This document shows, piece by piece, positions 1 through 12,461 of a stretch of 64,000 nt of DNA (positions are counted from its first letter, which is position 1; every line of letters starts with the position of its first letter). The position numbers and the translations under genes are program-made. This stretch comes from Piscinibacter gummiphilus (lineage in GTDB: Bacteria > Pseudomonadota > Gammaproteobacteria > Burkholderiales > Burkholderiaceae_C), in NCBI RefSeq assembly GCF_032681285.1, contig NZ_CP136336.1, forward strand, positions 5,195,001 to 5,259,000, given 5' to 3'. Under the pieces are notes generated by a model. That model had not been told where the DNA came from, did no database searches, and saw only the letters and a program-made list of their open reading frames with translations.

Positions 1-458
1 ATGACGCCCGACTTCTTGTCGGAAGAAATGCGCACATACCGCGGCATCGTGGTGCGCATGACCTCGTAGGTGTCGACCTTGTAGCGCTTGTACAGGTCGA
101 ACCGGGTCGCCAGCGTGCGCTGCACGGTGTCGCTCTTCAGCAGGTTCACGTAGAGCTCATCGGGCGTCTTCGCCGTGATGCCGCCAGCCAGCCCGCCCAA
201 GGATCCAAGCGCAGCCAGGGCCGCCGCCGAGGCACTCGGCTGCTGCGCCGAGGGCGGCAGCAGCGTGGTGCGGGCGGTGAAGACGGGGTCCAGCATGAAC
301 GCGAGAACCAGTGCGAGCACAACGACCATCCCCGTCACGGTGCCGATGAGGCGCTTGCCTTCGCCCACCCAGGTCAGCAAGTCCACCAGGCTGATGGCAG
401 GCCCCTCGTCGACATCGTCTTCCGGCTGGTGCAGCACGTGGGAATCCAGTTGGTTCAT
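1..458 (-). CDS. Wzz/chain-length determinant family protein, 3' part missing (window edge)
   Basis: Only the first 152 codons are inside the window; the frame is still open at base 1. The protein starts MNQLDSHVLHQPEDD, has an acidic cytoplasmic N terminus, one transmembrane helix around residues 39-55 (GTVTGMVVVLALVLAFML), and then FTARTTLLPP, the typical start of the periplasmic Wzz domain. Such inner-membrane proteins control chain length or act as the co-polymerase in exopolysaccharide and O-antigen export. The ATG lies 4 bases after the stop of the upstream SLBB export gene, so the two are co-transcribed. Whether it also carries a C-terminal tyrosine kinase domain cannot be seen. Confidence 0.85.
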   Translation of the reverse strand, partial: MNQLDSHVLHQPEDDVDEGPAISLVDLLTWVGEGKRLIGTVTGMVVVLALVLAFMLDPVFTARTTLLPPSAQQPSASAAALAALGSLGGLAGGITAKTPDELYVNLLKSDTVQRTLATRFDLYKRYKVDTYEVMRTTMPRYVRISSDKKSGV

Positions 459-462
459 GACA

Positions 463-2943
463 TCAGTTCTTGCGCAAGGTCTGGATCGCCGCGGCTCCCA
501 GCCCGAACTGGTAGAAGATCTGGCTAAAGTCCTTCAGGTTGCGCACCAGAGCCCGACCCCATGTTTCGAAGTCGAGTTGCGAGGGCACGACAATCGCATC
601 GCCGGGTTGCATGGACTGCGATTCGATGCCGCCGAAGCCGAGGAAGCCGCGCCGATCGCCGGCATGCAGCACCGTGCCATCGGCACGCAGCACGAACATG
701 TTCGAGCGCTCGGCCGCCTCGTCCAGCCCGGCCTGGTTCAGGTAATCCCCGACGGTGCGACCGGGCTTCCACAGCAGTGCATTGTTGTTGACCACGGCTC
801 CGGCGACGGTGATGAACCCGGGCTTTGCTGGCACGGAGATGCGGTCGGCGTGTTCGAGAGGCACCTCGGGCAAGGTGCCTATGGCGGCGTCGTCCGGGCG
901 CAGTTCAAGAGCAATGCGGCCATTGGGCTCGACGCGACGAAGTCTCGCCATCTGGGCTTGCGTGGCAGCAGCGTTGACAGAGGCACTGCGGTCGCCACTC
1001 TCGTCACGCCGATTTGCAGCATCACGCGCACCCTGCGTGGCTGCCAGGGTCTCCAGCCGGGAGATGGCTTCGGTCAGATTCTCCTTCTGCCGACGTCGTG
1101 TGTCCTCGCGAGTGAATTCCAAGCCGTAGACATACGCCTGGCGTGTAAAGCCACCAGCCCTCGCAATGAGCTGAGGCAGCGTCTCGCCGGGCAGCAGTTG
1201 GTACACGCCAGGGGCACCCACCTCTCCCTCCACCGACACCAGCCGTGTCTGCTTGGCCACCGGCACACGGATGTCCTTCTGGCTGTAAACGGTCACGACG
1301 TCCCCCGCCAGAAGTTCGACGTTGCTCGCAGGGTCGCCCTGGAGGACGGCCTTGCCGAGGTTGAAAGGAATGACCTGAGTGCTGAGATCAGGATTCAATC
1401 GCTCGATGACAGCGTAGTCCCAGTTCAGTTCCTCAAAGAGAGCAGCAGGGGCCTTTTTGGCACGCTCGGCGACGGTGCGGTCCTCGACGCGGCGCGCTCG
1501 CTCGGCGGCGCTACGACCACTTCGATCAAGGTTCGCCTGAGGGTTCGCGCTTGCGCCAGGAGCGACTCCTGGTCGCTCGGCATCGATCTCCACCGGCTCC
1601 TCGGTCTCCTGGGACTGGACCAAAAGATTCTTGCGCCGATGGAAGTCGGGAGGCACCAGCGCGTCTTTGTCCGGAATCAAATCGCGGATCCGCATGCCCG
1701 GCTTGTGTGCATAACGCAGCGGCTGCGCCACAGCGCCCTTGAGCGTCACCGCGTTGGCGAACTGCGGCGAGATCGGTAGCAGCGTCAGCACGTCGCCATC
1801 GCGCAATGGGCGCTGCAGCCCAGCTTCGTCGAGCTTGAATTCCTCGACATAGCGGGCAGCAGGCATGCGCGCCGGCTCGACGCGCTCGACCAGCACCTTG
1901 TTGGGGTTGGTCAGGACGGGAGTACCCCCCGCATAGCGCAAGACGTCGCGCATCGGCTCCTGCGCCGATTTGAGTTCATAAATCCCTGGGGTGTCGAGCG
2001 CGCCGCTCAGCGCGACACGCGGCCCGGCAGGCTGAAAAACGACCACGTCACCCGCAATCAGTTGCGCGTCCTTGGACTTGTCGCCGTTAACGAGGAAGTC
2101 GTAGATATCGAGTTCGGACACCACGGCACCATTGCGCCGCAGCAACACCTTGCGCATCGACCCATTCGGGCCGGGGCCGCCCGCAGCGACCACGGCCGAC
2201 AGCACTGTGCCCTGGCTCGATACGGTGTAGACCCCAGGCAAACGTGCCGGTCCAACCACGAAGACCTTCACCCCGAGCAGTTGCCCGAGCGACACACTGA
2301 GATTGAAGTTCGTGTAAAGCCGGCCGATCTGCGCACGCAGGTGGCGCTCGAGCTCGGAGGCTTTCACGCCCGCCACGGTGAGGCTACCGATCTTTGGCAG
2401 ATTTACCTGGCCGTTTCGATCAACGACCGCGCGATAGTCGACATCGATTGCACCCCAGGCACGAATCAGCACCTCGTCGCCGGGCCCTACGGTGTAGTCA
2501 CTCGACACTGGCACGCTGTCAGCGGCGACCGGCCGGTTGGCCGCATCGACAAAGAAGCTGGCCCCAAAGACTGGGAGCTGGCGACCCGTGGCCGTTTCGA
2601 CGAAGCGCTCAAATTCACTCGGCCGCGCAGGGGGCAACTCGATCCTTCGTTGTGCAGGGTCATCCCTGCGCTGTACGCCCTCTCGCCCGTTCCCCTGGCC
2701 GGAGGATTTGTCGGGCGCTGCTCCTCGCCCAAGCGAGCGCTGACCTACACCCGGCTGGGGCTGCTGCAAGCGCGAGCTGTCAGGTGCAGAGGCGCTCGCT
2801 GCGGGCGTCGACGAATAGCTGGGAGCATTGAAGGTGCCGCTACCCGACTCATCGGCCGCGCGACCATCCACCGCAAACAGGGCAAGCACGACGGGCAGAG
2901 CGCGAAATACTTGTGGGAGGGGAGGCAACCAAAACGGTGTCAT
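463..2943 (-). CDS. Polysaccharide export protein with multiple SLBB domains (Wza-like)
   Basis: 826 residues, much longer than E. coli Wza (about 380). A Sec signal peptide ending near AVDGRAAD is followed by a low-complexity Ser/Gln/Pro linker. A polysaccharide export domain begins near residue 147 (YTVGPGDEVLIRAWG), with DRNGQVNLPKIGSLTVAG a little further on. Several SLBB repeats follow (FVVGPARLPGVYTV, LSGALDTPGIYEL, SVEGEVGAPGVYQL, TVAGAVVNNNALLW), each a beta-grasp unit of the outer-membrane export channel. Two charged linker regions sit between them. It is followed directly by a Wzz-like gene, consistent with a capsule or EPS export locus extending off the left edge. I cannot tell which polysaccharide is exported. 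No lipobox is evident. Confidence 0.88.
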   Translation of the reverse strand: MTPFWLPPLPQVFRALPVVLALFAVDGRAADESGSGTFNAPSYSSTPAASASAPDSSRLQQPQPGVGQRSLGRGAAPDKSSGQGNGREGVQRRDDPAQRRIELPPARPSEFERFVETATGRQLPVFGASFFVDAANRPVAADSVPVSSDYTVGPGDEVLIRAWGAIDVDYRAVVDRNGQVNLPKIGSLTVAGVKASELERHLRAQIGRLYTNFNLSVSLGQLLGVKVFVVGPARLPGVYTVSSQGTVLSAVVAAGGPGPNGSMRKVLLRRNGAVVSELDIYDFLVNGDKSKDAQLIAGDVVVFQPAGPRVALSGALDTPGIYELKSAQEPMRDVLRYAGGTPVLTNPNKVLVERVEPARMPAARYVEEFKLDEAGLQRPLRDGDVLTLLPISPQFANAVTLKGAVAQPLRYAHKPGMRIRDLIPDKDALVPPDFHRRKNLLVQSQETEEPVEIDAERPGVAPGASANPQANLDRSGRSAAERARRVEDRTVAERAKKAPAALFEELNWDYAVIERLNPDLSTQVIPFNLGKAVLQGDPASNVELLAGDVVTVYSQKDIRVPVAKQTRLVSVEGEVGAPGVYQLLPGETLPQLIARAGGFTRQAYVYGLEFTREDTRRRQKENLTEAISRLETLAATQGARDAANRRDESGDRSASVNAAATQAQMARLRRVEPNGRIALELRPDDAAIGTLPEVPLEHADRISVPAKPGFITVAGAVVNNNALLWKPGRTVGDYLNQAGLDEAAERSNMFVLRADGTVLHAGDRRGFLGFGGIESQSMQPGDAIVVPSQLDFETWGRALVRNLKDFSQIFYQFGLGAAAIQTLRKN

Positions 2944-3302
2944 TGCGAAGCGAGCTCATGGCTGTGGCAACGCAAGCGCGCCGCCTTACCAAGTGCAGTG
3001 GAGGCCGCCAAAACGGCAGCAGGCAATGGTAGCGGAAGGTCTTTGGGCGACGGCCCCCTGCAAGCCCCTATGAAAGGTCCGCACGCGTTTCGCTGGCAGA
3101 GGCCGGTGAGAGTCGCCGCCGCAAGAGCAGACGTTCGACGAGGACATGGCGCAGCCGCTCGCCACCGGCACGTCAACAAGGTATCTTTCTGCTCCCCCCC
3201 CCCCCCCGCGCCCGCTGCCCCGTCATGCCGCCTACCCTCGTCCATCGCCGCGCCCGCCTCCCGGACCTGCCGACCCGGCGCCTGACCGGCTGACATCTGC
3301 GC
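2944..3302. other. 359-base intergenic region between divergent genes
   Basis: This gap separates the leftward polysaccharide export gene from the rightward acetyltransferase and must hold the promoters of both. I see no convincing -35/-10 pair, tRNA or protein gene in it. The one striking element is an uninterrupted run of 14 C on the plus strand at 3194-3207. Confidence 0.6.
3194..3207. repeat. Homopolymer tract, 14 C
   Basis: Fourteen consecutive C on the plus strand (14 G on the minus strand), about 250 bases upstream of the export-gene start and about 100 bases upstream of the acetyltransferase start. Runs of this length slip during replication, so the length may vary within a population or may be a sequencing or assembly approximation. 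Confidence 0.9.
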
Positions 3303-3824
3303 ATGGACGCCCCCATCATCCAGCTCATCACGCCCGACACGGCCGAGTTGATCGCGGACACGCGCGCGATCTTTCGAGAGTACGCGGCCAGCCTCGACGT
3401 CGACCTGTGCTTCCAGGGCTTCGAAGCCGAGTTGGCAAACTTGCCCGGCGACTATGCACCCCCGTCCGGGCAATTGCTGCTGGCACTGGTCGATGGCGCT
3501 GTCGCAGGTTGCGGCGCCCTGCGCCCGCTGCACGACGCCGACTATCCCAACGCGTGCGAGATGAAGCGTCTGTTCGTGCGGCCGGCATTTCGCCGCTTCG
3601 GCCTTGGCCGGCTGCTGGCGCTGCACCTGCTTGACGACGCCCGCCGCGCCGGCTACTCCAACATGCTGCTCGACACGCTCGACGACATGGAGTCGGCGCG
3701 CGAGCTGTATGCGACGCTCGGCTTCGAGGAAGTGCCCCCCTATTACTACAACCCCATTCCGGGCGCTCACTACTTGCGCGCCAGGTTGGACCAGTCCGCC
3801 GAGTTCAAGGTGTCGAGGCGGTAG
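3303..3824 (+). CDS. GNAT family N-acetyltransferase
   Basis: 173 residues, normal for a single-domain Gcn5-related acetyltransferase. The acetyl-CoA binding motif A is visible as RLFVRPAFRRFGLGRLL (R-x-x-G-x-G/A pattern), preceded by the beta-4 strand GCGALRPL and followed by a C-terminal motif B region, YATLGFEEVPPYYYNP. The acceptor substrate cannot be read from sequence; small amines, amino acids or antibiotics are all possible. The aldose 1-epimerase starts 6 bases after the stop, so the gene is probably in the same transcript, although no functional link is obvious. Confidence 0.9.
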   Translation: MDAPIIQLITPDTAELIADTRAIFREYAASLDVDLCFQGFEAELANLPGDYAPPSGQLLLALVDGAVAGCGALRPLHDADYPNACEMKRLFVRPAFRRFGLGRLLALHLLDDARRAGYSNMLLDTLDDMESARELYATLGFEEVPPYYYNPIPGAHYLRARLDQSAEFKVSRR

Positions 3825-3830
3825 ACCCGG

Positions 3831-4691
3831 ATGAGCGAACCTCTCGAGGCCGGCTGCGAACTGCGTGCCGGGAATCTGCGCCTCGCGGTGCGACCCGATC
3901 TGGGCGGCTGCATCGCCGGCTTCTGGCACGGCGACGCGCCCGTGCTGCTGTCGGCCGAACCGCAGACCTTGCGCGCCTCACGCCCGTCCGGCTGCTTCCC
4001 GCTCGTGCCGTATTCCAATCGACTCGGGCATCGTCGCTTCCATTGGCAAGGCCACGACCACACCACAGCGCCCAACTTCGGCGACAGCCCGCACTCGCTG
4101 CACGGCGTGGCGTGGTTGCGCGCGTGGCAGGTGGTGTCGATCGACACAGCCGGATTGGCCTTGCGTTACGAGCACGCGCCCGACGACCATTGGCCCTTTG
4201 CGTTCGCCGCCGAACAACACTTCACGCTCACCCCGGCGCGGCTTTCGGTGCGGCTCGCGATGACCAACACCTCACCGCAAGCCCAACCGGCCGGGCTCGG
4301 CTGGCACCCCTATTTCCCGAAGCAGGGGAGCAGCCATCTGCAGGCGCAGGTGAGTCGACGCTGGGAGTTCGATGACGCGCAGCTGCCGACGCATCCGGTG
4401 GTGCAAGACAGCATCGACGACGGCATCGCCCAGCTGCGACTCGACCACTGCTTCGATGGCTGGCCCGGACGCGCCGTGATCCGAGACGAGCGGTTCTCAG
4501 TCGAGCTTCGCTCAGCGCTTCGGCACTTGGTGGTCTACACGCCGCAAGACAAAGACTACTTTTGCGTCGAGCCGGTGAGCCACGTGAACAATGCCATTCA
4601 GATGCCCCACCCTTTTCAGCATGGCCTGGTGCCCCTGAACCCCGGCGACACCACCGACGCCTGGATGACCCTCGACGTGACAGCCCTGTGA
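3831..4691 (+). CDS. Aldose 1-epimerase (mutarotase) family protein
   Basis: 286 residues. Interconverts alpha and beta anomers of free aldoses. The family's active-site residues are recognisable: the first His in SLHGVAW, the second in GLGWHPYFP, and the general base Glu in FCVEPVSHVNNAI. An arginine in the NRLGHRRF segment matches the substrate-binding arginine of the family. The stop codon overlaps the GTG start of the next gene (SMP-30 lactonase) in a GTGA arrangement, so the two are translationally coupled. Together they would equilibrate and hydrolyse sugar and sugar-lactone intermediates of an oxidative hexose or pentose pathway; the dehydrogenase step is not in the window. Confidence 0.9.
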   Translation: MSEPLEAGCELRAGNLRLAVRPDLGGCIAGFWHGDAPVLLSAEPQTLRASRPSGCFPLVPYSNRLGHRRFHWQGHDHTTAPNFGDSPHSLHGVAWLRAWQVVSIDTAGLALRYEHAPDDHWPFAFAAEQHFTLTPARLSVRLAMTNTSPQAQPAGLGWHPYFPKQGSSHLQAQVSRRWEFDDAQLPTHPVVQDSIDDGIAQLRLDHCFDGWPGRAVIRDERFSVELRSALRHLVVYTPQDKDYFCVEPVSHVNNAIQMPHPFQHGLVPLNPGDTTDAWMTLDVTAL

Positions 4692-5596
4692 CCGACACCG
4701 CTTCCGACATCACCGCACTCGACGCGCCCGCCTCGCTGCTCGGCGAATCACCGCTCTGGCACCCCATGGAGCAACAGCTCTATTGGACCGACATCCCCGG
4801 CAAGGCGCTGCGCTGCCACGACCCCCGCACCGGCCGCCACCGCACGTGGCTGGTCGACACCGAAGTGGGCAGCCTCGCGCCGATGCGCGAAGGCGGCCTG
4901 CTGCTGGCCCGTCGCGATGGCCTCTGGCAGTTCGACCCCGACACCGGCCGGCAGCATGCGTTGGCCGCAGCGCCTTACGACAGCAACCGCGAGCGCTTCA
5001 ACGACGGCAAGTGCGATCCGCAAGGCCGCTTCTGGACCGGCACGATCTACGAGCCTCGCGACGCAGCCCTCGCAGCCCTCTACTGTTATGACAGGGCACA
5101 CGGCCTGCGCCGCATGGCTGGCGACATCACTGTCGGCAACGGTCTCGGCTGGAGCCCCGACGGCCGGACGCTCTACTACAGCGACACCAAGGCCCACACC
5201 ATCTACGCGCAAGACTTCGACGCCGACACCGGCCAACCCGGCGCCCGGCGCATCCTGGCCCAGTTCCCGCTCAAGCAGCCGGACCAGGCGCTCGACACCT
5301 ACGGCGGCCGACCCGACGGAGCCGCCGTCGATGCCGAAGGCGCTTACTGGTGTGCGATGTTCGAAGGCCAGCGCCTCTTGAAGTTGTCGCCCCAAGGCGT
5401 CGTGCTGCGCGAGGTCCGCTTGCCGGTGCGCTGCGTCACCATGCCCTGCTTCGGCGGGCCCGACCTGAAGACGCTCTACATCACCACGTCACGCGAAAAG
5501 CGGCCCGAGCACGAATTGGCGGCCCAGCCCCTCGCGGGCCGCATCCTCAGCCTGCGCGTCGACACCCCGGGACTTCCAGCCAACACCTTCGGCTGA
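4688..5596 (+). CDS. SMP-30/gluconolactonase/LRE family protein
   Basis: 302 residues from a GTG start that overlaps the preceding stop. An in-frame start lies further upstream, but using it would mean a long overlap with the epimerase. This is a six-bladed beta-propeller lactonase. The metal-binding Glu is in LLGESPLW, followed by ERFNDGKCDPQGRFWTGT and SPDGRTLYYSDT, whose Asn and Asp complete the divalent-cation site. Members hydrolyse glucono-, arabino- or galactono-lactones to the acids. The GH43 arabinanase further downstream makes an L-arabinose lactone a reasonable guess, but the substrate is not determined by sequence. Confidence 0.9.
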   Translation: MTDTASDITALDAPASLLGESPLWHPMEQQLYWTDIPGKALRCHDPRTGRHRTWLVDTEVGSLAPMREGGLLLARRDGLWQFDPDTGRQHALAAAPYDSNRERFNDGKCDPQGRFWTGTIYEPRDAALAALYCYDRAHGLRRMAGDITVGNGLGWSPDGRTLYYSDTKAHTIYAQDFDADTGQPGARRILAQFPLKQPDQALDTYGGRPDGAAVDAEGAYWCAMFEGQRLLKLSPQGVVLREVRLPVRCVTMPCFGGPDLKTLYITTSREKRPEHELAAQPLAGRILSLRVDTPGLPANTFG

Positions 5597-5630
5597 AATC
5601 GCTCGACAACCAGCCGCCAAGACGTAACGC

Positions 5631-5671
5631 CTCCAGACGGCTCTGGAGCCGCAGGGGTTTCCACGTATAAT
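5631..5671 (+). promoter_or_regulatory. Putative atp operon promoter with overlapping inverted repeat
   Basis: A perfect -10 hexamer TATAAT lies at 5666-5671, 37 bases before the atpI start. The position 17 bases upstream (5643-5648, CTGGAG) matches the -35 consensus poorly. That weak -35 sits in the right arm of a perfect 7-base inverted repeat, CTCCAGA (5631-5637) and TCTGGAG (5642-5648), with a 4-base loop. The repeat could be an operator or the end of the lactonase transcript; no T-tract follows, so it is not a classical terminator. Confidence 0.55.
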
Positions 5672-5707
5672 CCCGAGGCTTTGCTGCAACCGCCTGTAAC
5701 CCGAGCC

Positions 5708-6166
5708 ATGACCAACCCTGTGGGCCGTGACTCGTGGCCAGATGAGGCAGATCAGCCGCCTTTCAAGCCGCTGACCGCCGAAGAAGCCAAAGCCCTGAAG
5801 TCGAAACTGCCCATGGTGTCGCCATGGCGCGTGCTCGGCACTCAGGCGCTGGTCGGTTTGCTGTGCACCGCTGTGGTCTGGGCGGTCACACAACGCAGTT
5901 CGGCAGCTTGGTCGGCGCTCTACGGCGCGCTGGCCGTGGTGCTTCCGGGGGCCTTGCTGGCCCGTGGAATGACCAGAGGAACAAAGAGCCCGGTGGCTGC
6001 GGCCGTGGGGTTCATGTTCTGGGAAATGCTGAAGATTGCGGCGGCGATTGCCATGTTGGTGATCGCAGCCAGAGTGGTGCCCCAACTGAGTTGGCCAGCG
6101 TTGCTGATCACGATGGTGGTGTGCATGAAGGTGAACTGGCTGGCGCTCGCGTGGCGCCGGTCTTGA
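5708..6166 (+). CDS. atpI: ATP synthase subunit I
   Basis: 152 residues from the ATG at 5708 (MTNPVGRDSW); an in-frame ATG nine codons earlier is possible but sits very close to the TATAAT box. After a hydrophilic N terminus there are four hydrophobic helices (ALVGLLCTAVVWAV, LYGALAVVLPGALLA, AAAVGFMFWEMLKIAAAIAMLVI, LSWPALLITMVVCMKVNWLAL), as in AtpI. The protein aids c-ring assembly and Mg2+ supply to the F1Fo complex but is not essential in most bacteria. First gene of the atp operon; atpB follows after 23 bases. Confidence 0.85.
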   Translation: MTNPVGRDSWPDEADQPPFKPLTAEEAKALKSKLPMVSPWRVLGTQALVGLLCTAVVWAVTQRSSAAWSALYGALAVVLPGALLARGMTRGTKSPVAAAVGFMFWEMLKIAAAIAMLVIAARVVPQLSWPALLITMVVCMKVNWLALAWRRS

Positions 6167-6189
6167 TGGACAAGATTCAGGACTGACCA

Positions 6190-7032
6190 ATGGCAAGCGC
6201 AGGCGAACACGCCCCGTCCGCGGGTGAATACATCAGCCACCACCTGCATCACCTGCAGAACCACCACCAGACCGGCCCGGTCGACTTCTCGGTCATCAAC
6301 CTCGATTCCATCTTCTTCAGCGTGGTGCTGGGGGTGATCGGTTGCTGGCTGCTGTGGCTGGCCGCACGCAAGGCCACCTCGGGCCGCCCCGGCCGCTTCC
6401 AGGCCGCCATTGAAATCCTCGTCGAGATGGTCGACAGCCAGGCCAAGGGCATCGTGCACAACGCCCAGAGCCGCAAGCTCGTGGCCCCGCTGGCCCTGAC
6501 CGTGTTCGTCTGGATCTTCCTGATGAACTTCATGGACATGCTGCCGGTCGACATCCTGCCCTGGATCAACGACAAGACCATCGGCCTGCCCTACCTGCGC
6601 GTCGTGCCCACCGCCGACCTGTCGATCACCATGGGCCTGTCGGTCGGTGTGCTGATCCTCTGCCTGATCTACAACGTGAAGATCAAGGGCCTGGGCGGTT
6701 GGGTCCACGAACTCTTCGCCGCCCCGTTCGGCGACAAGTGGTTCCTCTACCCCTTCAACTTCGCGATGCAGATCATCGAGTTCGTCGCGAAGACCGTGTC
6801 GCACGGCATGCGGTTGTTCGGCAACATGTACGCTGGCGAACTGATCTTCATGCTGATTGCGCTGATGGGCGGCGCCTTCGCGTTCAACGCCACCGGCATC
6901 GCCCTCTTCCTCGGCCACATCGTGGCCGGCACGGTGTGGACCATCTTCCACATCCTGATCATCACCCTGCAGGCCTTCGTGTTCATGATGCTCACGCTGG
7001 TCTACATCGGCCAAGCGCACGACGCGCACTGA
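6190..7032 (+). CDS. atpB: F1Fo ATP synthase subunit a (Fo)
   Basis: 280 residues, integral membrane stator subunit that forms the two proton half-channels against the c-ring. The essential arginine is visible in SHGMRLFGNMYAGEL, followed by the conserved helix pair ending QAFVFMMLTLVYIGQAHDAH. The histidine-rich N terminus (YISHHLHHLQNHHQ) is common in betaproteobacterial subunit a. A short AGGAC ribosome-binding site precedes the ATG. Confidence 0.97.
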   Translation: MASAGEHAPSAGEYISHHLHHLQNHHQTGPVDFSVINLDSIFFSVVLGVIGCWLLWLAARKATSGRPGRFQAAIEILVEMVDSQAKGIVHNAQSRKLVAPLALTVFVWIFLMNFMDMLPVDILPWINDKTIGLPYLRVVPTADLSITMGLSVGVLILCLIYNVKIKGLGGWVHELFAAPFGDKWFLYPFNFAMQIIEFVAKTVSHGMRLFGNMYAGELIFMLIALMGGAFAFNATGIALFLGHIVAGTVWTIFHILIITLQAFVFMMLTLVYIGQAHDAH

Positions 7033-7088
7033 TCACCGCAGTTTCTGTCCCTTCGTTTTCATTCCCCCTTTCTTTCCTAAAACCCTAA

Positions 7089-7361
<273 letters not shown>

Positions 7362-7430
7362 TGCTCGTGTCGGGCCTGGCCCGAACGTCGCACTACTTTC
7401 TGATCTGTCCAATTCTGTAGAGGCAACACC

Positions 7431-7901
7431 GTGAGCATCAACGCTACGCTGATCGCGCAGCTGATCGTGTTCCTGATTCTGGTGTGGTTCACGATGAAGT
7501 TCATCTGGCCGCCCATCGTCAAGGCACTCGACGAGCGTGCGCAGAAGATCGCCGACGGCCTGTCGGCTGCCGACAAGGCCAAGAGCGAACTTTCCGCCGC
7601 CAACAAGCGTGTGGAAGAGCAGCTGTCGGCCGCCCGCAACGACTCGGCGCAGCGCCTGGCCGATGCCGAGCGCCTGGCCCAGTCGATGGTCGAAGAAGCC
7701 AAGACCCGCGCTGCCGAAGAAGGCGCCAAGATCGTCGCCGCTGCCAAGGCGGAAGCCGAGCAGGAGTCGATCAAGGCCCGCGAAGCCCTGCGCGAGCAGG
7801 TGGCTGCGCTGGCCGTGAAGGGCGCTGAAGCGATCCTGCGCAAGGAAGTCAACGCCGGCGTGCACGCCGACCTCTTGAACCGCCTCAAGGCCGAGCTCTG
7901 A
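7431..7901 (+). CDS. atpF: F1Fo ATP synthase subunit b (Fo)
   Basis: 156 residues with a GTG start, giving [28 protein letters not shown]: one N-terminal membrane helix. It is followed by a long charged, alanine-rich coiled coil (residues about 35-150) that forms the peripheral stalk. Length matches E. coli subunit b. The stop lies 2 bases before the atpH start. Confidence 0.96.
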   Translation: MSINATLIAQLIVFLILVWFTMKFIWPPIVKALDERAQKIADGLSAADKAKSELSAANKRVEEQLSAARNDSAQRLADAERLAQSMVEEAKTRAAEEGAKIVAAAKAEAEQESIKAREALREQVAALAVKGAEAILRKEVNAGVHADLLNRLKAEL

Positions 7902-7903
7902 CC

Positions 7904-8437
7904 ATGGCCGAGCTTGCAACCATCGCCCGCCCGTACGCTGAAGCGCTGTACAAGGCCGCCGGCAACGCCGACATGAAGCCGCTGGTCGAGCAGCTCGACG
8001 CGGTAGCCGCCGTGGCCGCCGACGCGCAGCTGCGTTCCTTCGCCGACAACCCGAAGGTCACCGCCCAGCAGGTGTTCGACGTCATCACCGGCGTCGCCAA
8101 GGCCACGCTGTCGAGCCAGGTCAGCAACCTGCTGCGCACCGTTATCGAAAACGGCCGCCTGTCTGCGCTGCCCGAAGTCGCCAGGCAGTTCCACACCCTG
8201 GCGAGCGCCAAGTCCGGCGTCTCCGAAGCCACGGTGTACAGCGCCTTCCCGATCGACGCGTCACAGCTGTCGGGCGTTGTGGCAACGCTTGAAAAGCGTT
8301 TCGGCCGCAAGCTCAACGCGACGGTACAGCTCGATCCCGAACTGATCGGCGGCATCAAGGTGGTGGTCGGCGATGAGGTGCTCGACACCTCGGTCAAGGC
8401 CCGTCTCGAACAAATGAAGGTGGCGCTGACGGCCTGA
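7904..8437 (+). CDS. atpH: F1Fo ATP synthase subunit delta (F1)
   Basis: 177 residues, the OSCP-like connector between subunit b and the top of F1. Recognisable by [19 protein letters not shown] at the N terminus and the C-terminal signature [28 protein letters not shown]. Tightly packed after atpF; a 77-base gap precedes atpA. Confidence 0.96.
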   Translation: MAELATIARPYAEALYKAAGNADMKPLVEQLDAVAAVAADAQLRSFADNPKVTAQQVFDVITGVAKATLSSQVSNLLRTVIENGRLSALPEVARQFHTLASAKSGVSEATVYSAFPIDASQLSGVVATLEKRFGRKLNATVQLDPELIGGIKVVVGDEVLDTSVKARLEQMKVALTA

Positions 8438-8514
8438 CGCTCTGAAGCGACAGCACCCACATCGTCTGACACTGCAGGCCATTCCATCGAGTGGCTCGCG
8501 GACCGGAGAAAGCA

Positions 8515-10068
<1,554 letters not shown>

Positions 10069-10105
10069 AGCCGACGCCCTGAAGGTCTGAACACAGGAGC
10101 TCCGC

Positions 10106-10972
10106 ATGGCAGCAGGCAAGGAAATACGCGGCAAGATCAAATCGGTGGAGAACACCAAGAAGATCACCAAGGCCATGGAGATGGTTGCCGCCTCCAAGAT
10201 GCGCAAGGCGCAGGACCGCATGCGCCATGCGCGTCCGTACGCCGAGAAGGTGCGCAGTCTGGCGGCCAACCTTTCTCAGGCCACGCCCGAGTACAAGCAT
10301 CCGTTCATGGTGAAGAACGAAACCGCGAAGACCGCCGGTTTCATCGTCGTCACCACCGACAAGGGCTTGTGCGGCGGCCTCAACACCAACGTGTTGCGCG
10401 CCCTCACCGGCAAGCTGCGCGAGCTGGAAGCGGCCGGCCAGAAGACGGAAGCGGTCGCGATCGGCAACAAGGGCCTGGGCTTTCTCAACCGCATCGGCGC
10501 CAAGGTGGTGTCGCAGGTCACCCAGCTGGGTGACCAGCCGCATCTCGACAAGCTGATCGGCCCGGTGAAGGTGCTGCTCGACGCGTACGCAGAAGGCAAG
10601 CTCTCTGCCGTGTACCTCTGCTACACCCGCTTCATCAACACGATGAAGCAGGAGCCGGTGGTGCAGCAGCTGCTGCCGCTCACGGCTGAGAGCATGGTCG
10701 CCGACAAGGGCCACGGCTGGGATTACCTCTACGAGCCCGACGCCGCCACGGTGATCGACGAGCTGCTGGTGCGCTACACCGAAGCCCTGGTCTACCAGGC
10801 CGTGGCCGAGAACATGGCCTCGGAGCAGTCGGCGCGCATGGTCGCGATGAAGTCCGCCACCGACAACGCCGGCAACGTGATCGCCGAGCTGAAGCTGGTC
10901 TACAACAAGACCCGTCAGGCGGCCATCACCAAAGAACTGTCGGAAATCGTGGCCGGTGCGGCTGCGGTGTAA
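10106..10972 (+). CDS. atpG: F1Fo ATP synthase subunit gamma (F1)
   Basis: 288 residues, the central rotating shaft. The N-terminal helix [20 protein letters not shown], with [15 protein letters not shown], and the C-terminal helix [20 protein letters not shown], ending near the stop, are the two halves of the coiled coil. The CAGGAG ribosome-binding site is well placed. The 33-base gap to atpD is A/T-rich compared with the rest of the operon. Confidence 0.97.
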   Translation: MAAGKEIRGKIKSVENTKKITKAMEMVAASKMRKAQDRMRHARPYAEKVRSLAANLSQATPEYKHPFMVKNETAKTAGFIVVTTDKGLCGGLNTNVLRALTGKLRELEAAGQKTEAVAIGNKGLGFLNRIGAKVVSQVTQLGDQPHLDKLIGPVKVLLDAYAEGKLSAVYLCYTRFINTMKQEPVVQQLLPLTAESMVADKGHGWDYLYEPDAATVIDELLVRYTEALVYQAVAENMASEQSARMVAMKSATDNAGNVIAELKLVYNKTRQAAITKELSEIVAGAAAV

Positions 10973-12418
<1,446 letters not shown>

Positions 12419-12461
12419 GCGCTGCGCTTGCCGGACCTCTCTCAACCTTTAAGGACACCAC

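Noticed and set aside
2940..3929. Minus-strand open frame of 329 codons across the export-acetyltransferase gap
   Set aside because: It covers the poly-C tract and the acetyltransferase gene in antisense, and has no domain. The acetyltransferase motifs on the plus strand explain the region.
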